A DNA stretch of 64,000 bases from Hetaerina americana (lineage: Eukaryota; Arthropoda; Insecta; Odonata; Calopterygidae), in the NCBI GenBank assembly GCA_022747635.1, contig JAKTNV010000005.1, positions 87,349,469-87,413,468 on the forward strand. Reading direction: 5' to 3'. Position numbers and translations under genes: made by a program. Position 1 is the stretch's first letter, and every line of letters begins with the position of its first letter. Below, one piece after another: positions 1 through 12,130 of this stretch. The notes below the pieces were generated by a model. That model was given only the letters and a program-made list of their open reading frames with translations. It searched no databases and was not told the origin of the DNA.

Positions 1-856
1 ATCAAAAATATTGTCCTACATACGAATAAAAAAGTGAACACCAATCTAAAAAGCCGAAGGGCCATGGTCCGATTTTCAGTTCTTTCTGTTAATAAAAGGT
101 TCGTTTTGGCAAAGATAAATATCCATGCGTCAGAATCCGGACCACGACTTAAAATTTTAATATTCTATGTTCTGAACATGGGACGTGGTATTCCAGTGAC
201 CGCAAAGCTTAAATTCTGACTGGCATACTGGAAGGTCGGGGTTTGATTCTAGGGGACCCTAAGGTGTCCTTTGGTTTACCCTCATCCAAACTAAGCCTTA
301 GTTTTTTGGAAATTGGAAAGAAACAAAGAGGCAAACTTTAACACAATTTATATGAACATCATCTTTATATCCTCAAGGATATGGAAGGCATAACAGGACG
401 AACGCAAGGTTACTGGAGAAGGTCAGTGGTTCTAATCCTGCGAACTCCTTTTTCTTTAAATTCTCCATTATCCTTGAGTTCGTCCTTTTTATGTTCTCCT
501 TTTATCCCGTAGTATTGAGAATGTGTTTTCGTCGCTTGGTGGTATGCGATGAACGCTCGTATACACCTTTTCGAAAAATTGGGTTTAAAGTCTTTCACGT
601 CGATCTGGTTTCGATACGACAAATTTATGGACATCGTGTCGATATATCGTCAAATCCGATGCTTTCAGCCTTAACCTTTCGGAAATCCATTACCACTGAA
701 GTAAAAAATACCAATCTATCTTTCCACAGCATTTTTTATTCGGTACAACTAAGAGTACCAATTAAAACATTTGGTGGAAACATGCTTTGTTAATTTTTAC
801 TTCAGAGGTATCGTGAAATATTTTATCCTTCCGATTACACGATGGTGTGGTGTGAG
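1..856. other. No gene recognised; possible diverged SINE inside
   Basis: AT-rich sequence with only short chance frames. At about 178-330 (plus) a stretch ending in GGGGTTTGATTCTAGGGGAC resembles the B box of a tRNA-derived SINE and is loosely like the SINE at 46000-46200. The A box is not convincing, so I do not call it separately. Confidence 0.4.
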
Positions 857-1010
857 GAAATAGGTTCGCGGGAGGGTGGGGAAATGGATAAAGTGTCTGG
901 ATGGGATGGGGGTGGATTTCTGAGGGAATTGAAAAAGGGAGGGAGGGTTGGCGTAACAGTTTTTGGATAAAGAGAGGGTGGGTGGGCGGAGGGAGGGAGG
1001 GAGGCGCTGA
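857..1010 (+). repeat. G-rich low-complexity tract
   Basis: The plus strand is a run of GGG/GGGG groups (GGGAGGGTGGGG near 870, GGGTGGGTGGGCGGAGGGAG near 977) separated by A-rich spacers. The spacing fits G-quadruplex formation. The two minus-strand frames across it are proline/serine translations of this composition and not genes. Confidence 0.6.
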
Positions 1011-1250
1011 GAAATATGGCTTTCTTCAAGGGCCAAATTAGAGTTCTCTCCACCCAACCCCGCCCCCTTAATCCGTACTATTCCCCACTCCTCCTCCTCG
1101 CCCACGCGAGCGCCGTGATTCGCCCGAAGCGGCGCCGCACCACCATTGGAGACATGTTTAGTGGGCTTCGCGAGGAGTGTTCCTGGATGTGTTCGCGTGT
1201 GCGCGGGGGGGCGACTTTGGCGCTGGTGGTGGTGTGTGCGAAAAGCTAAT
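1011..1250. other. CpG-rich block, unresolved
   Basis: CpG is frequent here (GCGAGCGCCG, GAAGCGGCGCCGC), unlike the AT-rich flanks, so it may be an unmethylated regulatory patch or an old GC-rich repeat. A 77-codon plus frame (1016-1249) runs through it without any recognisable domain. Composition is the only evidence. Confidence 0.3.
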
Positions 1251-1330
1251 CAAATTCTCTTTGACTGATTAACGGAATAACGTGCGATATGACTTCGCAC
1301 TCACGCTGATTGAAGCATATTTCTTTTTTT

Positions 1331-1334
<4 letters not shown>

Positions 1335-1374
<40 letters not shown>
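1335..1374. repeat. (CT)20 microsatellite
   Basis: Uninterrupted CT dinucleotides. The antisense RERERE translation explains the 114-codon minus frame over it. Confidence 0.95.
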
Positions 1375-1377
<3 letters not shown>

Positions 1378-2604
1378 CTCCGGCTGTCTCGATGAAGAGA
1401 GGGGATGTGAGTGGGAGGAGAGATTTGGCAAGTCGCTGATTCGTGCAAATTTCAAACCCGACTGTTGATCTCCCCTTTCCTTTGATTGGAGAATCTCGTT
1501 TTTTGAAGAGAGGAAGAGAATCGATTGTGGAATCACGATCCGTCCATTAAATCCCAGACTGCTTCTTCCGCATATTTTTTCCAGTTTCAATAAGCTTCCC
1601 TTTCTCTATTTTCAAAAGGTCATGCGCACTGCTTTCTGATGGTTCAATAAAAGTTCAACTTTCATACGAGTCCTTGTGGATAAAAATATGCCTCCCAGTA
1701 AAAGCGCTGACTGTCACTTTTTGTAATTTTTTTCCCCGGCTTCGGTGCATATCAACCGCGACTGCTCAGCCAATTCAAGCGAGATTAAATATCAAAAATT
1801 TTTATTACCGAGGAAATTGTTCAAAATCGATATCACGTCATTTATTTTCGTGATTTCAACTGGGTAGCCTGGAGAATATTGACAGTGATTTTTCGGACAA
1901 TCGCATGGTTTTTCGTCCCGTCACGTGTTTCAAGGTGCGTGCAAGCTATTCATGGAACCAAGTCTGAGGTCATTCCATTCCTTTGAAATTTCACTTTTTG
2001 CTTGTATTTTACGACCAGATTAAGTCTAAGAATAGAGCGGTCTCGTTATCTTTTAAAATATTACGCTAAATACGTATAAAGTATGACGTAGGCATCAGGT
2101 TCGCATGAACAAGTACGAAATCAAAAAAAAATTGAAACGCTGACGGCGAAATTCATTCCGATACAACATGTCTACCGCAGGAAATGATTGATTACTCAGC
2201 GCCGACTGTGCATGTGTGCGGCGTTCAATTTAATCACTAAGAAGTTTGCGTGTTGGCTAATTTCGTCATTTTCACGTACGTCCGGAGTTCTTCCGAGAAA
2301 AGGAAGTCTCATTGGCCGTGTGTGTGGCGGTGATCCCATCGCACGTGTGTCGATCATTAAATGCGCACACATCAGTAGGGATGGATAAGTTTTAATTTCT
2401 TGTCTTGACATGAGAGGGTTCAACATTCTGTGGTCAGTCAAGGGAATACCCCTTTTCAAGGCATTCATTATTTCTTACTCTGAATCAAATAAAATGCATC
2501 ACCGTGTGAATAAACTAATAAAAAAATGTACGATTCCTCGAAAGTTTAAAAAATACTTGATTTATAAATTTTGAAATAATGTCTCTAATTTTAATAAGAG
2601 TATC
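1375..2604. other. No feature recognised
   Basis: AT-rich, non-repetitive-looking sequence. Overlapping small frames at 2188-2468 on both strands carry no recognisable domain. Confidence 0.5.
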
Positions 2605-3150
2605 GGCTCTTCCTCTCCCCCAATGCCATTAGCACTTCCTCATTTGTTTCCCTTTCTGTCAACTTCACCTTCTCCATCCTTCTTCACACACACACATTTC
2701 GAAATCCTCCAATTTACGCCTATCATCTTGCTTCAACAACCATGTTTCCGCGAGGCACATAACTACGGTCCATATCAAAGTTTTAATGAGTCTTTTATAA
2801 ACACCCTTACTCTTTGCCCCTGCCATCGATTCCCTTCTCCTAAGGACAGCTTCTTTACGTAAGTTCTTAAATAAATCGACTATCTCGGCTCAAAACCTTG
2901 CCAAGATACAAGAGATAAACTGTCTCACCTGTTCTACTTTATTACCCTCCTATTTTGACGTTTAACTCAGCCTTTCGCTTTCTCGAGCACCTCAAAAATT
3001 TCCATTTTTTTATATCAATTCTCATCCGATACTTATCACAACGAAGCACTGGAATCCCATTCTTCACCCACATTATTATGTAGAACATTGCCAAATTAAG
3101 CAAATTTGCATCATGAACTATATTATTGACCCTATATTGGTCCTTAATTA
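2605..3150 (-). pseudogene. RTE-like LINE reverse transcriptase relic
   Basis: Read on the minus strand, this matches the order of segments in the better copy at 56173-56985: the stretch around ACTTCCTCATTTGTTT, then CACCTTCTCCATCCTTCTTC, then the 'catatcaaagttttaatgag' block. It is the C-terminal reverse-transcriptase region of a non-LTR retrotransposon, 5'-truncated and with many stops and frameshifts. It would have encoded part of the replication protein that copies element RNA at a nicked target. No intact frame remains. Family placement rests on comparison within this window. Confidence 0.7.
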
Positions 3151-3400
3151 GCTTAAACTCACTGCCGCACTAATATAGCTGGCCTTGTAAATACGTACAC
3201 GAGTAGCATTTCGAAGCTCATATTTCCCCATGAGTACATGGCCGAGGGTTGGGGTACCAAAAAAGCAACTTGATCACGCGAATTCCAGATCCCGTGGTTT
3301 TCAAATGATATTACAATGTAGAAAGGGTGTAATAAAATCACCCGGAAAGGTTATTCTTCTTTCATCGCGGGCAAGTCGTTACACCCGCTACCGCACGTAA
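3151..3400. other. No feature recognised
   Basis: AT-rich spacer between a LINE relic and a GC-rich block. Confidence 0.5.
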
Positions 3401-4075
3401 TCGAAAGCCATTTCCTTTCTCTCCCTCCCCCCACCAATTCCGATCCCACCCCCGCTCTCCCTCTCTCTCAGGAGGGGTAGCCTTGCGTCTTTGAAGACCC
3501 CCCCCGTCACGTCCCTTCTTCTTCGTCTACGGAGACGATGAAGACGATGATGTGGGTTTCAACCGCCTTCCTTTTGAGGTGCATAAGTGTTTTCTTGCCG
3601 CGGGCACGTAGTAGTTCGAACGGATGGGGAGAGCGGGTCTACAGACAGGTAATTGAGACGCAGGGCGGTGAGGTGGGGTGGGGAAGAAGGCAGAGGTGGG
3701 AGGGAGGGAGGGTTCGCATGGGGAAGGGGACGGAAAGGGGAGAGGATAAAGGGCTCTCAGACCCTTGGGCACGATACCCTCGACTCCCACACTCTCTCCA
3801 GCCCGTCCGACACCCCTCTCACCCGCTCCTGCCCATATAAACCCCTCTCACACATTCCAGAGGAGCGCTCTGCAGTGCGGGGACCATTGTCGAGAGAGGG
3901 GATCGGAGGGAAAGGGGCAGAGGGGGGAGGAGGACAATAAAACAGGACGGCGTCGGCTCTGACCCTCCCGGTCCCTCCTTGAGGCAGGTGTGTGTGTGTG
4001 TGTGTATCCCGGGAGGTAAGCATGGACGGCGTGCCGCATCGCATCAACACAAGGAGAGGGGGGCGTGGTCAGGAA
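3401..4075. repeat. GC-rich polypurine/polypyrimidine block with (TG)n
   Basis: Begins with C-rich CTCCCTCCCCCCACC runs, continues with G-rich groups (GGTGGGAGGGAGGGAGGG near 3695) and ends with a short TG array at about 3988-4004. Strand asymmetry is strong and switches within the block. Five overlapping frames of 60-100 codons on both strands are composition artefacts rich in P, S, G and R. It could be an old CpG-rich control region, but no core promoter element is convincing. Confidence 0.5.
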
Positions 4076-5734
4076 TTTCGCGAGGTGAATGCAGCAAGCG
4101 CCGATCTCGAAGAATGCATAACATTTTTTTTTAAGTGAGAGAAAAAAACTTACAATAAAACCGAAAATAAAGGCGGACTGCCAGGATCATACAAGTATAT
4201 GGCCCAGTGGCTTAGTGGGGATGAAAAAAACTCGAGGATGTCCGATGGTTGAGCAAGTGAAAAATTCGATCAAATTGATTAGGGCAATACTCTTTTGTTC
4301 CCGTGCCAATTCCCTCGTAACCTTCCTTCCTGTCTCTTTAGTTTACGAGACGCCAAATGCCAAGCCTTTAAGTGGGCACTCAAAAAATTGCACTAATTTC
4401 AATCAATGGAAGATTCAGTGCCGTTGACCCGGGGTATAAATAGATTTCTCGCATTCGCGGGAGATTGAACGGGAGGTTTAACGGCTCAAATTAATGGAAA
4501 GGGGGGCGTGGTCCCCGTTGCCACTACCCTTTCGGCTGCGTCCTCGGGGCAACTCCCGACCCGTGTGACTCTGTGTGTACATCATCTCGAAAAACGTATC
4601 GCATCTAGCAACCAGTGATTTGACAAAATTTTAGACGCGTCACTGCAGTAAATTTATGGTTTTGGGAGTTGAAGTGTGGAATTATTGTGTTCAGAATTTT
4701 AACTGCCGTCTCCACGAATAAGGCTCCTGAAGGAGATGTGAGGGAAATTATATTATGAATCCGACAAGATGTGCCCCTCGCAATAAAATGACGATTATCC
4801 GCCACTTCTTTTCGATGTTATCCGAGAAATATTTACTTGGTAGAAGTGTTTGATGTACAATTCGCGGCGATGCATATTACTAGAGTTTACAGAGCACTTC
4901 GCATGAGTGGAAGGAGGGAAGGGGAACTTAGGAAAAAATCACAAATTTCTGCAGAGAAAATTTAAGAAATTAATTACTCGCCTCTTCTACACATTCGCTA
5001 GGAGACAGAGTTGAGGGTATTAAAGGCAAATCAAAGAAGAAGTTCACGCATCATTCAGGATGAAGAAATCTGCATTATTTTGCGTTCAAGAAGATCGTTA
5101 TTCTTATTTTCAGTGGACTGCTTTTAATGATAATCGAACAATTCGTGTATTAAAAATCTTTTAATTTTCCCTGGTTCAAATGTTACAGTACCTGGAATCC
5201 TAGAAATTTGAAATAAAAATGAAAGACCCAATGTTTATAAAAATTTATTGATAAAAGGAGGAGGGCAAAGCTGTAAAACTCTCAAACTTTAAAATAATCG
5301 ACAAAAATCGCTTTAATTCACTTAAACTGAGTATAAGCGTGTTAGATAGAACATGTCAAACACACGATTTTCCCTTCATCCCATATCGTACATAGTTGTT
5401 CGCTGGAGGCAACGCAAGAAACCGCTTAAAGGTTTATGGCCCAATTCCCATGCTAACGTACTTACGAATTCCATATAAAAGAGAGAGAAATTGATCGTAA
5501 AACAGTAAGAAAAAAGAGGGATAAAACTCAGTCGAGAGAAATATAAAATGTCATATTTCCCGCGAACATAAGCAGGCATCAGAATAATTATCACCACATT
5601 CGGCCTGGAAATGAGTGTTCAAAGTCCTGTATATGGAGCCATTATTATATCCAACTCTCATGCTACCGTTCTCCCTTCTAAGTATATATCATGGCACTAT
5701 CAACATTTGAATGCATTTCAATATTGTAAATCCT
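4076..5734. other. No feature recognised
   Basis: Mostly AT-rich sequence, with a short GC-rich stretch at 4495-4565. No frame with recognisable coding content, tRNA-like head or transposon motif was found. Confidence 0.5.
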
Positions 5735-6330
5735 CCAGCCACTTTCTTCTCCTTCTCGAATTTCCCAAATTAACAACTATCTCTCTTTTTCTTCCCAATT
5801 AAGAACCTCGGCGACTGTCTTTCTCGTTGTCCAACTTATTCTCTCCGTTCTCCTCCGCCGAACACCCATATCTCAAAGCCCTCTTAAATATACACTCGTT
5901 CTCTTATTGTCCTAATGACCAGGTCTCGCACCCGTACAACTACGAGTACATAATGAAGGCTGTACTTATCAAATCTTCATATTAAAGTGTTTTCTTCACA
6001 TTATTATACCGTGTATCCTTCATAACTTCCCTTCTTCTAGTTAATGCCTCTTTTGCGAACGCAATTCATCTCTTAAGTGTCCATATTACTCTAAAATATT
6101 GCCAAAATACTTTAACTGCTCGACCTATTTTAGTTTACTTCCTCCTACTTTAATGTTAAACTTTCCTATTTCTCGATACTCTCATTACTTTTATTATATT
6201 GTGGTTAACCCTTCATCCCATACCTCTTGCATAGTTCCTGTAAAGCTCTAAAATAACTGCTCAAAAAATAACTCGAGGAATAACTCCTATCCTTTTGCTA
6301 TCTGAATCTCAGTTTCTTTATAATCTGCAA
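5735..6330 (-). pseudogene. RTE-like LINE reverse transcriptase relic
   Basis: On the minus strand this pyrimidine-rich stretch follows the same segment order as the other RTE-like copies: a region ending in CTCATCCCATACC-like sequence, then the block around 'aatattgccaaaatacttta' that corresponds to the TYLGS-type motif, then 'aatgcctcttttgcgaacgc'. It is heavily decayed with no usable frame. Clade placement is by comparison with 56173-56985. Confidence 0.65.
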
Positions 6331-7164
6331 ATTTAACTGACTCCCGATCATCTCACCGCTCATTCTTATTCCTTCCGGATAGCGATGTAGAGGTAGGAAG
6401 AGACTAGGCTTTCTAGACAGCAACGACAGGCAGAAGTCACGAAGAGATTAAGAAGGAAATGGGGAATTCCCGCGATACCTCGAAACGAAATGAAAAGTCT
6501 TTAGGGACGGCCCAAGAGCCTACGTTTTAACATTTTGCATTAGGATTCCTTGCTTTATTGATTACATTTCTGTGATAATTACTGGAATTTCGTCTCTCGT
6601 GCTTTGAAAGGTTTAGTGTTGGAAGTTTGGACACCGCGGCGCGTGAAGAGCCGTTTTTCGAAATCATATCAAAATTCATTCAATCAGGTCGGCGATCGGC
6701 GGAATGCAAACGCAAAATCTCAAGACTTAAAAACGTGCCACGAAAAATTCGCCAAAGCCATTGTTCCTGCATGGTTCACTTTTTTTTAAATATATCCTAC
6801 GTAACAAAAGGAAAACTTTGATTGTGCTTGGTCGGGTGTAATTGGATCTCTTTCGTGGTGGCGCTTGACATCAACACGTCTATCCGGAGAGAGTGTTGGC
6901 AGAAATAGCAAAGGAGCCAGAACCAGAATCGGCAAAGAAATTAAATCAGGTTTTTGTAAACTTACATATACTCGCTTGCAACATGTTAAAACTGAGATTT
7001 AGCACTTAGCATTCGTAGTAACTTGTGTGGGGAGCCGTGTTAAAGACAGGCAATTTGCGTAATTAGTGACGAAGGGGTAATTCGTAAGGGGTAGGATACG
7101 TACTCATGGAATGGTTGAATAATGGCTGGAGAGGGAAATCTGGCGTCAGAATCAGCTCACTCCT
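6331..7164. other. No feature recognised
   Basis: Two overlapping plus frames (6604-6821) have no recognisable domain. Nothing else stands out. Confidence 0.5.
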
Positions 7165-7335
7165 AACAAAAGGTGCCCAGGGATCACACAGCTTAACGTC
7201 ACTTTCGACGGACGGCGTATTCCACGTGAGTTAGCGCTCTACTCTCGTGGCACTCAAGTAGGGATCTGGGTGGGTCTTGAAAAATACTGGGGAGCCAGTA
7301 AGCTAGAACCACTGCGCCGACCCCGCTAAGAGTCT
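7165..7335 (-). repeat. tRNA-derived SINE, diverged (family A)
   Basis: The minus strand reads GGGGTCGGCGCAGTGG (tRNA-like head) and then the family body: GATCCCTACTTGAG, the TACGCCGTCCGTCG block and a 'gacgttaagctgtgtgat' block. The same blocks are in the copies at 7390-7735, 45640-45770, 46430-46575 and 58318-58520. The B box is damaged. A SINE encodes no protein and relies on LINE enzymes. Confidence 0.65.
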
Positions 7336-7389
7336 TACGTCCTCTTGGACTTGGCCCGCCCTCACTTTGTATCTGTACTTTGGTTCTCC

Positions 7390-7735
7390 TCGCTAATCTG
7401 CCGGGGATCGAGATGGTGCGTGGCCATCGTACTGACTTCCCACCCAGAGAGAGGGCCCGGGTTCAAATCCCGGCGGTGTTCAACATTTTTCAGAGGTATC
7501 TCGATCCCTACTTGAGGTGCTTTGTGGAGGGAACTTTGATTGAGTACGCCGTCCGTCGGATGGGACGTTCAGCTGCGGACCCCTTGGCGTCTTTTAGCAA
7601 GAGTAGGCTAATGCCGACGCCGGGTTTCTCTCCACCCTTCATCCTTTCCCACCCATCCCCTATTGCGCAAATGACCTCAGCTGTCGGTCGCCTCCCCCAA
7701 AACACTACTGCTACTCGATAATCATCCTTTATACT
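7390..7735 (+). repeat. tRNA-derived SINE, best copy of family A
   Basis: A tRNA-like head (about 7395-7480) holds a clear B box, GGGTTCAAATCCCGGCGGTG, followed by the family body with GATCCCTACTTGAGGTG, TACGCCGTCCGTCGGATGGG and a pyrimidine-rich 3' part ending near 7735. The internal polymerase III promoter boxes would drive transcription. The 113-codon plus frame across it is incidental. It lies head-on to the diverged copy at 7165-7335. It is not a functional tRNA gene because the anticodon arm is disrupted and a SINE body follows. Confidence 0.8.
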
Positions 7736-7744
7736 GCTCTTTAA

Positions 7745-8045
7745 AGGGGTCTTTAGGTTTCTCATAGGTGTACCCAATCCATCTGCGGGTTTTTCTACTC
7801 GACGCACTCAGAATATCTTCTTTTCCTCCTCTATTCTTTTGTATACTCCGTTAAATTAAATATCAGCATCCGCCTAAGATACCAAATTTCCGAGACTTCT
7901 GTCATTCTACTGTATTTTATCCCGGTGGCCCACGTTTCCGATCCATTCAGTGCCATATTCCACGGCATCTCTTCTTTTTTTGCAACGTCCCATACGACGG
8001 AGGGCATGATATACTTGAGGTTCTCTCGATACGGTACCAAAGCAG
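7745..8045 (-). pseudogene. RTE-like LINE reverse transcriptase C-terminal fragment
   Basis: The 69-codon minus frame (7831-8040) contains ALNGSETWATG and, further on, WYLRRML. These match the YG-ETW and EMW-RRM blocks typical of the reverse transcriptase end of RTE-like non-LTR elements, also seen at 56286-56666. It is 5'-truncated, and its 3' part directly abuts the SINE ending near 7735. Related to, but more diverged from, the other RTE-like copies here. Confidence 0.75.
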
Positions 8046-8749
8046 GGGTCTAGGATACCCCTGAAAATTTTTCCCAACTCGGGTTTAGAACCAAGGCCCC
8101 AAGCAGTGCACTAGGGACACGAACCATACTTTCTAGGTCACGCTCGGCGTCAAATTGCCCTTCCTGTGGCGTACCCTATGGTGAAGGTGGGGGCATGAAA
8201 ATACGATCAGGGTGTTTACTCCCATGATAGGGTTCGAGAGGCGGGATTGCAAGCCACGGCGGCTTCCAAACATTCACGTATTTCGCCACATGTTGACTGA
8301 GGAGCAATGGGACGGAAAATCACAACGGAACGATAGGAAATATATGCAATGCACGGACTTTGAAATAGAGGGATCCGCCGTTATCACCCTCGGAGACCCA
8401 GAGAAACCCCCCCACCCCATTCCACCTCCGCCGTCACTCGTAAACACCCTGCGTGGAACGTGAGTGAGGGCCGCGGGGCGAACAAAACGCGAGATAACGG
8501 GTTTGGCAAACTTCGAACAGCACGAACGTGTTGCGGAATCAAATGCCGCTGTAGCAGCACGTAGGTTCGCCCTATTCAACAAAAATGTACAAAATCACAT
8601 CGGGGAGCGCACCATTTCCCAAACTCCAAAATGAAAATGGCGACTACCCGCTCAACCCTTTTGTCCTTAATTCATTCATTCAGCCGCTGAGCCGGGTTAA
8701 TGAAAGTGGGAGGCAAGGTGATTAATTCAGTTACGCTCTTTTTTTGCAG
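8046..8749. other. No clear feature
   Basis: GC-richer DNA with short frames on both strands (8212-8582) of no recognisable family. A stretch at 8085-8150 faintly resembles a minus-strand tRNA-like head, but no B box could be identified. Confidence 0.4.
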
Positions 8750-9400
8750 ATGATGGAGCAATATTTAGTCGTAAAGCCAAGAGATCACAGTTATTTTTTT
8801 GGTGCTATTCGGGGACAATGCGAGAGGTATGGGATGGAGATTAGTCACGAGAAAAGCAGGGCAACGAGATCATAAAAAAAGTACATGTAGGAAGGCTACA
8901 TTTTTCATTCAAACAGGAAAAAAACAAGTACTACAGAAGTTCACGTATTTTTAGCAGTAATATTGAATAAAATGGAAACAGTGCAAGACATATTGGAAGG
9001 AGAACAGAATTGGGAAAATAAGCACAACTAAGGAGAAGGAAAATGACGATATGAACTCATAGTATTGATTGTTTAAGACTTTTAATTATGGTGGGCAACT
9101 CTCTGTAAATAAAAAAATAAAACTTTGTGTTTGATGCTTAGGAGATGAATATACTGTGGAGAATTTTGAGATTCTGGGAGTTGAGACAAAATTGAAGGAA
9201 TATCTTTCTACCGAGAGGAAGAGACGTGGCGGATTTTTAAGAGAGGTACTTAAATAAAGACAGTTAGTAACATAATAATAAATAATAAAATCAGAAAAAA
9301 TTAGGTGGAAAAAATAATCGGAGGCAGTGCAAGGTTTAAGTTTTCAAAAAACAAAATATTAGATGGTCAATTAAAATATTAGATGGGGTGGGAATGAACT
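8750..9400 (+). pseudogene. LINE reverse transcriptase relic
   Basis: The plus strand encodes, in shifting frames, CERYGMEISHEKS near 8820-8865 and a QKFTYF-type segment near 8935-8960. These correspond to the CDRYEMKININKTK and EQFTYLGS blocks of the copy at 56663-56977. Stops and shifts break it throughout. The stretch 9130-9330 may be the remaining C-terminal part. Confidence 0.6.
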
Positions 9401-9419
9401 AGAATAGGCAAAGCAGTTC

Positions 9420-9850
9420 ATGTACTTTCGACCATATTTAAAGAGAAAAGGGGCATTATAGTTGAGACATTAGGAGAAGAATTGGATTGCCGAAAGAGAC
9501 ATGTGCAAAAAGAACAGCATTTGACGACGAGTACATTCAGTAGCGATGTGAAAATAAGATTAACGCAGGATGTTAATATGGATTTCAGTGCTTTATGGAT
9601 GTGAGACTTGGTCTTTGATGGAACAAGAGAATTAGCATAAGTTTGGAGGACTTTAAATTGTGTTTGTTTAGCGTTGAAGAACGGAGAGGATACGAGTGCG
9701 TTGGACATAGGAGTAGACAAATAGAGAGGTTTTAAACGGGGAGTGCCAGGGGAGGAAGTTATTGGAGGGATCCAAAAAAGGCATGGAAAGTGGACGGAGG
9801 AGATATCGAGATATATGAGGATGTTGTTGAGGCCATGGTACAAGGGAGAA
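9420..9850 (+). pseudogene. LINE reverse transcriptase relic, second plus copy
   Basis: Plus-strand segments near 9480-9640 read RIGLPKETCAKRTAF-like and then a damaged YGCETWSLMEQ-like block, the order seen in RTE-type reverse transcriptase C-termini. The 141-codon minus frame over the same bases is antisense shadow. Confidence 0.55.
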
Positions 9851-10129
9851 TGTCGGAAAATCGGGGTATTTATTTATTTATCTTTTATTGAAGCGAAATT
9901 GAGACTACATAGCCCCTCCTTACACCCTTATGGGTTGAGGAATTAAAAGAGGAAGTATGTTTAGACGGTTTGAAAACATGCAGAAGTTACGAAGAAAGGA
10001 AAAAAAGATATATTTTTCCAAGATACTTGGAAAACATTAGTCGCTGAGGACCTTCCAAAACCTACCTTCAAAATTGTTATAATGTGATAAATTCAGGGGA
10101 TGATGATGATCTTCATAATATACAATGGA
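9851..10129. other. No feature recognised
   Basis: AT-rich spacer between LINE relics. Confidence 0.5.
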
Positions 10130-10690
10130 GGTATAAACTACATAAATTGTTTCCCGTTTTGTTCGAAACCCTAATCCATTCAGTATAACAGATATTCTTG
10201 TATTCTCCCTTTCAAAGCTTTTATTGACTGTAATATTCTCAAATTTTTTGGTAATTCATTAAAAATTAGAGACACAGTAGCCTCCAATTTTCTTCTACCT
10301 GAATTTGAATGAAATATTTTTGTTTACTAAATGTAGTCCTTTAAGGGTTATATCTTTTTATTCAAATCAGGTATTTTATGTTTGTCATAAATATAGTTTC
10401 CTATTGTGATGGCATATATCTATGCAGCCTGTCCACAGGCAGAATTCCTAATTTTTGAAAGATATTTCTTCCCTTTAGAATATTTGTATTTTTTCATCTA
10501 GCCTCAGCCATTTTCTCGAGGATTTTTTTCTGTTTATTTTTTAGTATATTGATTTTTATTGAACCAGTGGATGCCCAGACGGTTATACCATATCTTATTA
10601 TACTCTTAACCAATTCAAAATAAAATATCTTGATGACATTCCAACTAACAAAACTAGTAATGAAATGAACTTGACGAAGAATTTAATTTT
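10130..10690 (-). pseudogene. Non-LTR reverse transcriptase C-terminal relic
   Basis: The minus strand reads IIRYGITVWASTGS near 10555-10605, then KKILEKMAEAR, then GILPVDRLHRYMPS near 10410-10460. This order (YGI-VW followed by a short ILP-LY module) is typical of the thumb and C-terminal region of I/Jockey/R1-type LINE polymerases. It belongs to a different family from the RTE-like copies. Frameshifts and stops are few in the first 60 codons and frequent after. Confidence 0.65.
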
Positions 10691-12093
10691 ATTTTTTAAT
10701 TATTTTTAAAATATGTTCACCAAAATTAATATATCAATCCATGATTACTCACAAGTAATTGCATTGATTTACTTGTTCCGGCATGGAGAAATTACAGTCA
10801 TTGGTGGGGTGATGTATGCATTAATGCTGTGGATGAATCTGCAATTGAATGTTTATAATGTCAGACGTTGTGTGCTTCACAAGCATGACTTTGGAATTTT
10901 TCCTCATTTACCACGACATTTTTATCATGTACCTATTGACTGATATTACTTAAGTAAAGTTGATCCGTTTTCGAACATAAGAAGGGAGGATGGTTACCTG
11001 AGGTGCGGTAATCGAGGGGGTGCAAGGGAAGGGAGGAAATGGGAAAGAGAGACGATAAAGGCATATTCGTCAGATGGGGGTGTGGAACGGTGGTGCTGGT
11101 CACGTGATTGCGAAACAGATCAGTGCCAATTGACCGAAAGACACCATTGTCATATAACAAAGTGATTTAACGCAAAAATTAAGATTGTCGTTAGGCTCTA
11201 TCGACGCGGAAAAAATTTAACAATTGTCACACCAAAATACACCAACGAAACAATGTTGGAATTGAGCTGGTGTCATATTGACACTGCATTCACAAAATTT
11301 CGCGTCGCGCTTGCCGATTATCTAGTTGCTTTTTTTCTCTTTAACGTTTCGCTAATCTACCGCTATGGCGCTATGTGTAGAGTATTTTGCGATGCTATCC
11401 AAGCCCTCCAATCACGGGGCCTAGTGACTGTAACGCCATCAACTCTCCCCCGTTACCGTGCGAGTGAAACTATTAATTAAATCCTGAATGTCAAAACCGT
11501 TGCCATACAAAGTTCACGTGACCTCGTCTCCCGTTGACTCTTTTGGCGTTGTTTCGGTTAAGGACGGCAGTCAGCTGCGTCATGCGCCCCCTGCCGTCTC
11601 TTGATTCTATCGCTTTTCGTTTGTTTCAATGATCGACACTGTAAACAATGTCAGGCGAATGACATCACGGAGATATAACTTTGTGTCGCACGTTCAATCA
11701 ACAACTCAACTCCACTATAAATTCCCCGTCGGGCGACATTCGAAATTTCCTCCCCCCACCCGCGTTCCTGTCCCGTTCTTCCGAAAAGGAAAAGGGGGGA
11801 AGGGTCAAGGGCTGGTTGGTGGGTGCGTGAAATGAAATTTGCCCTCTAGTACACGTGAAAGAAAAAATGTGACGCCTCTACGCTCTCTTCTGTTTGGCAT
11901 TCTGATTAACATTAACCCTAGCCGATAAGATCGACTAAAGAGGTCAAAGGGAATCCCCTTTTAGTGGTTTAATACCTCTATTGAATCGGTTTCGCCCTCG
12001 ATTCTAAACCCTTCAAGGCACTCGGTGAACTACACCTAAGCACACACACAAAAAAGAATATTGTAGGATCTCAGGTTTTCCCGGCGTATGGTA
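10691..12093. other. No feature recognised
   Basis: Contains unrecognised plus frames of 68-76 codons (10713-10943, 11253-11480, 11629-11835) and one on the minus strand (10933-11160). None shows a domain, signal peptide or repeat. GC content rises between 11520 and 11830. Confidence 0.45.
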
Positions 12094-12130
12094 TTCAAGA
12101 AGTTCTCTCGGGTTTCCCACCGGGTCAGGT

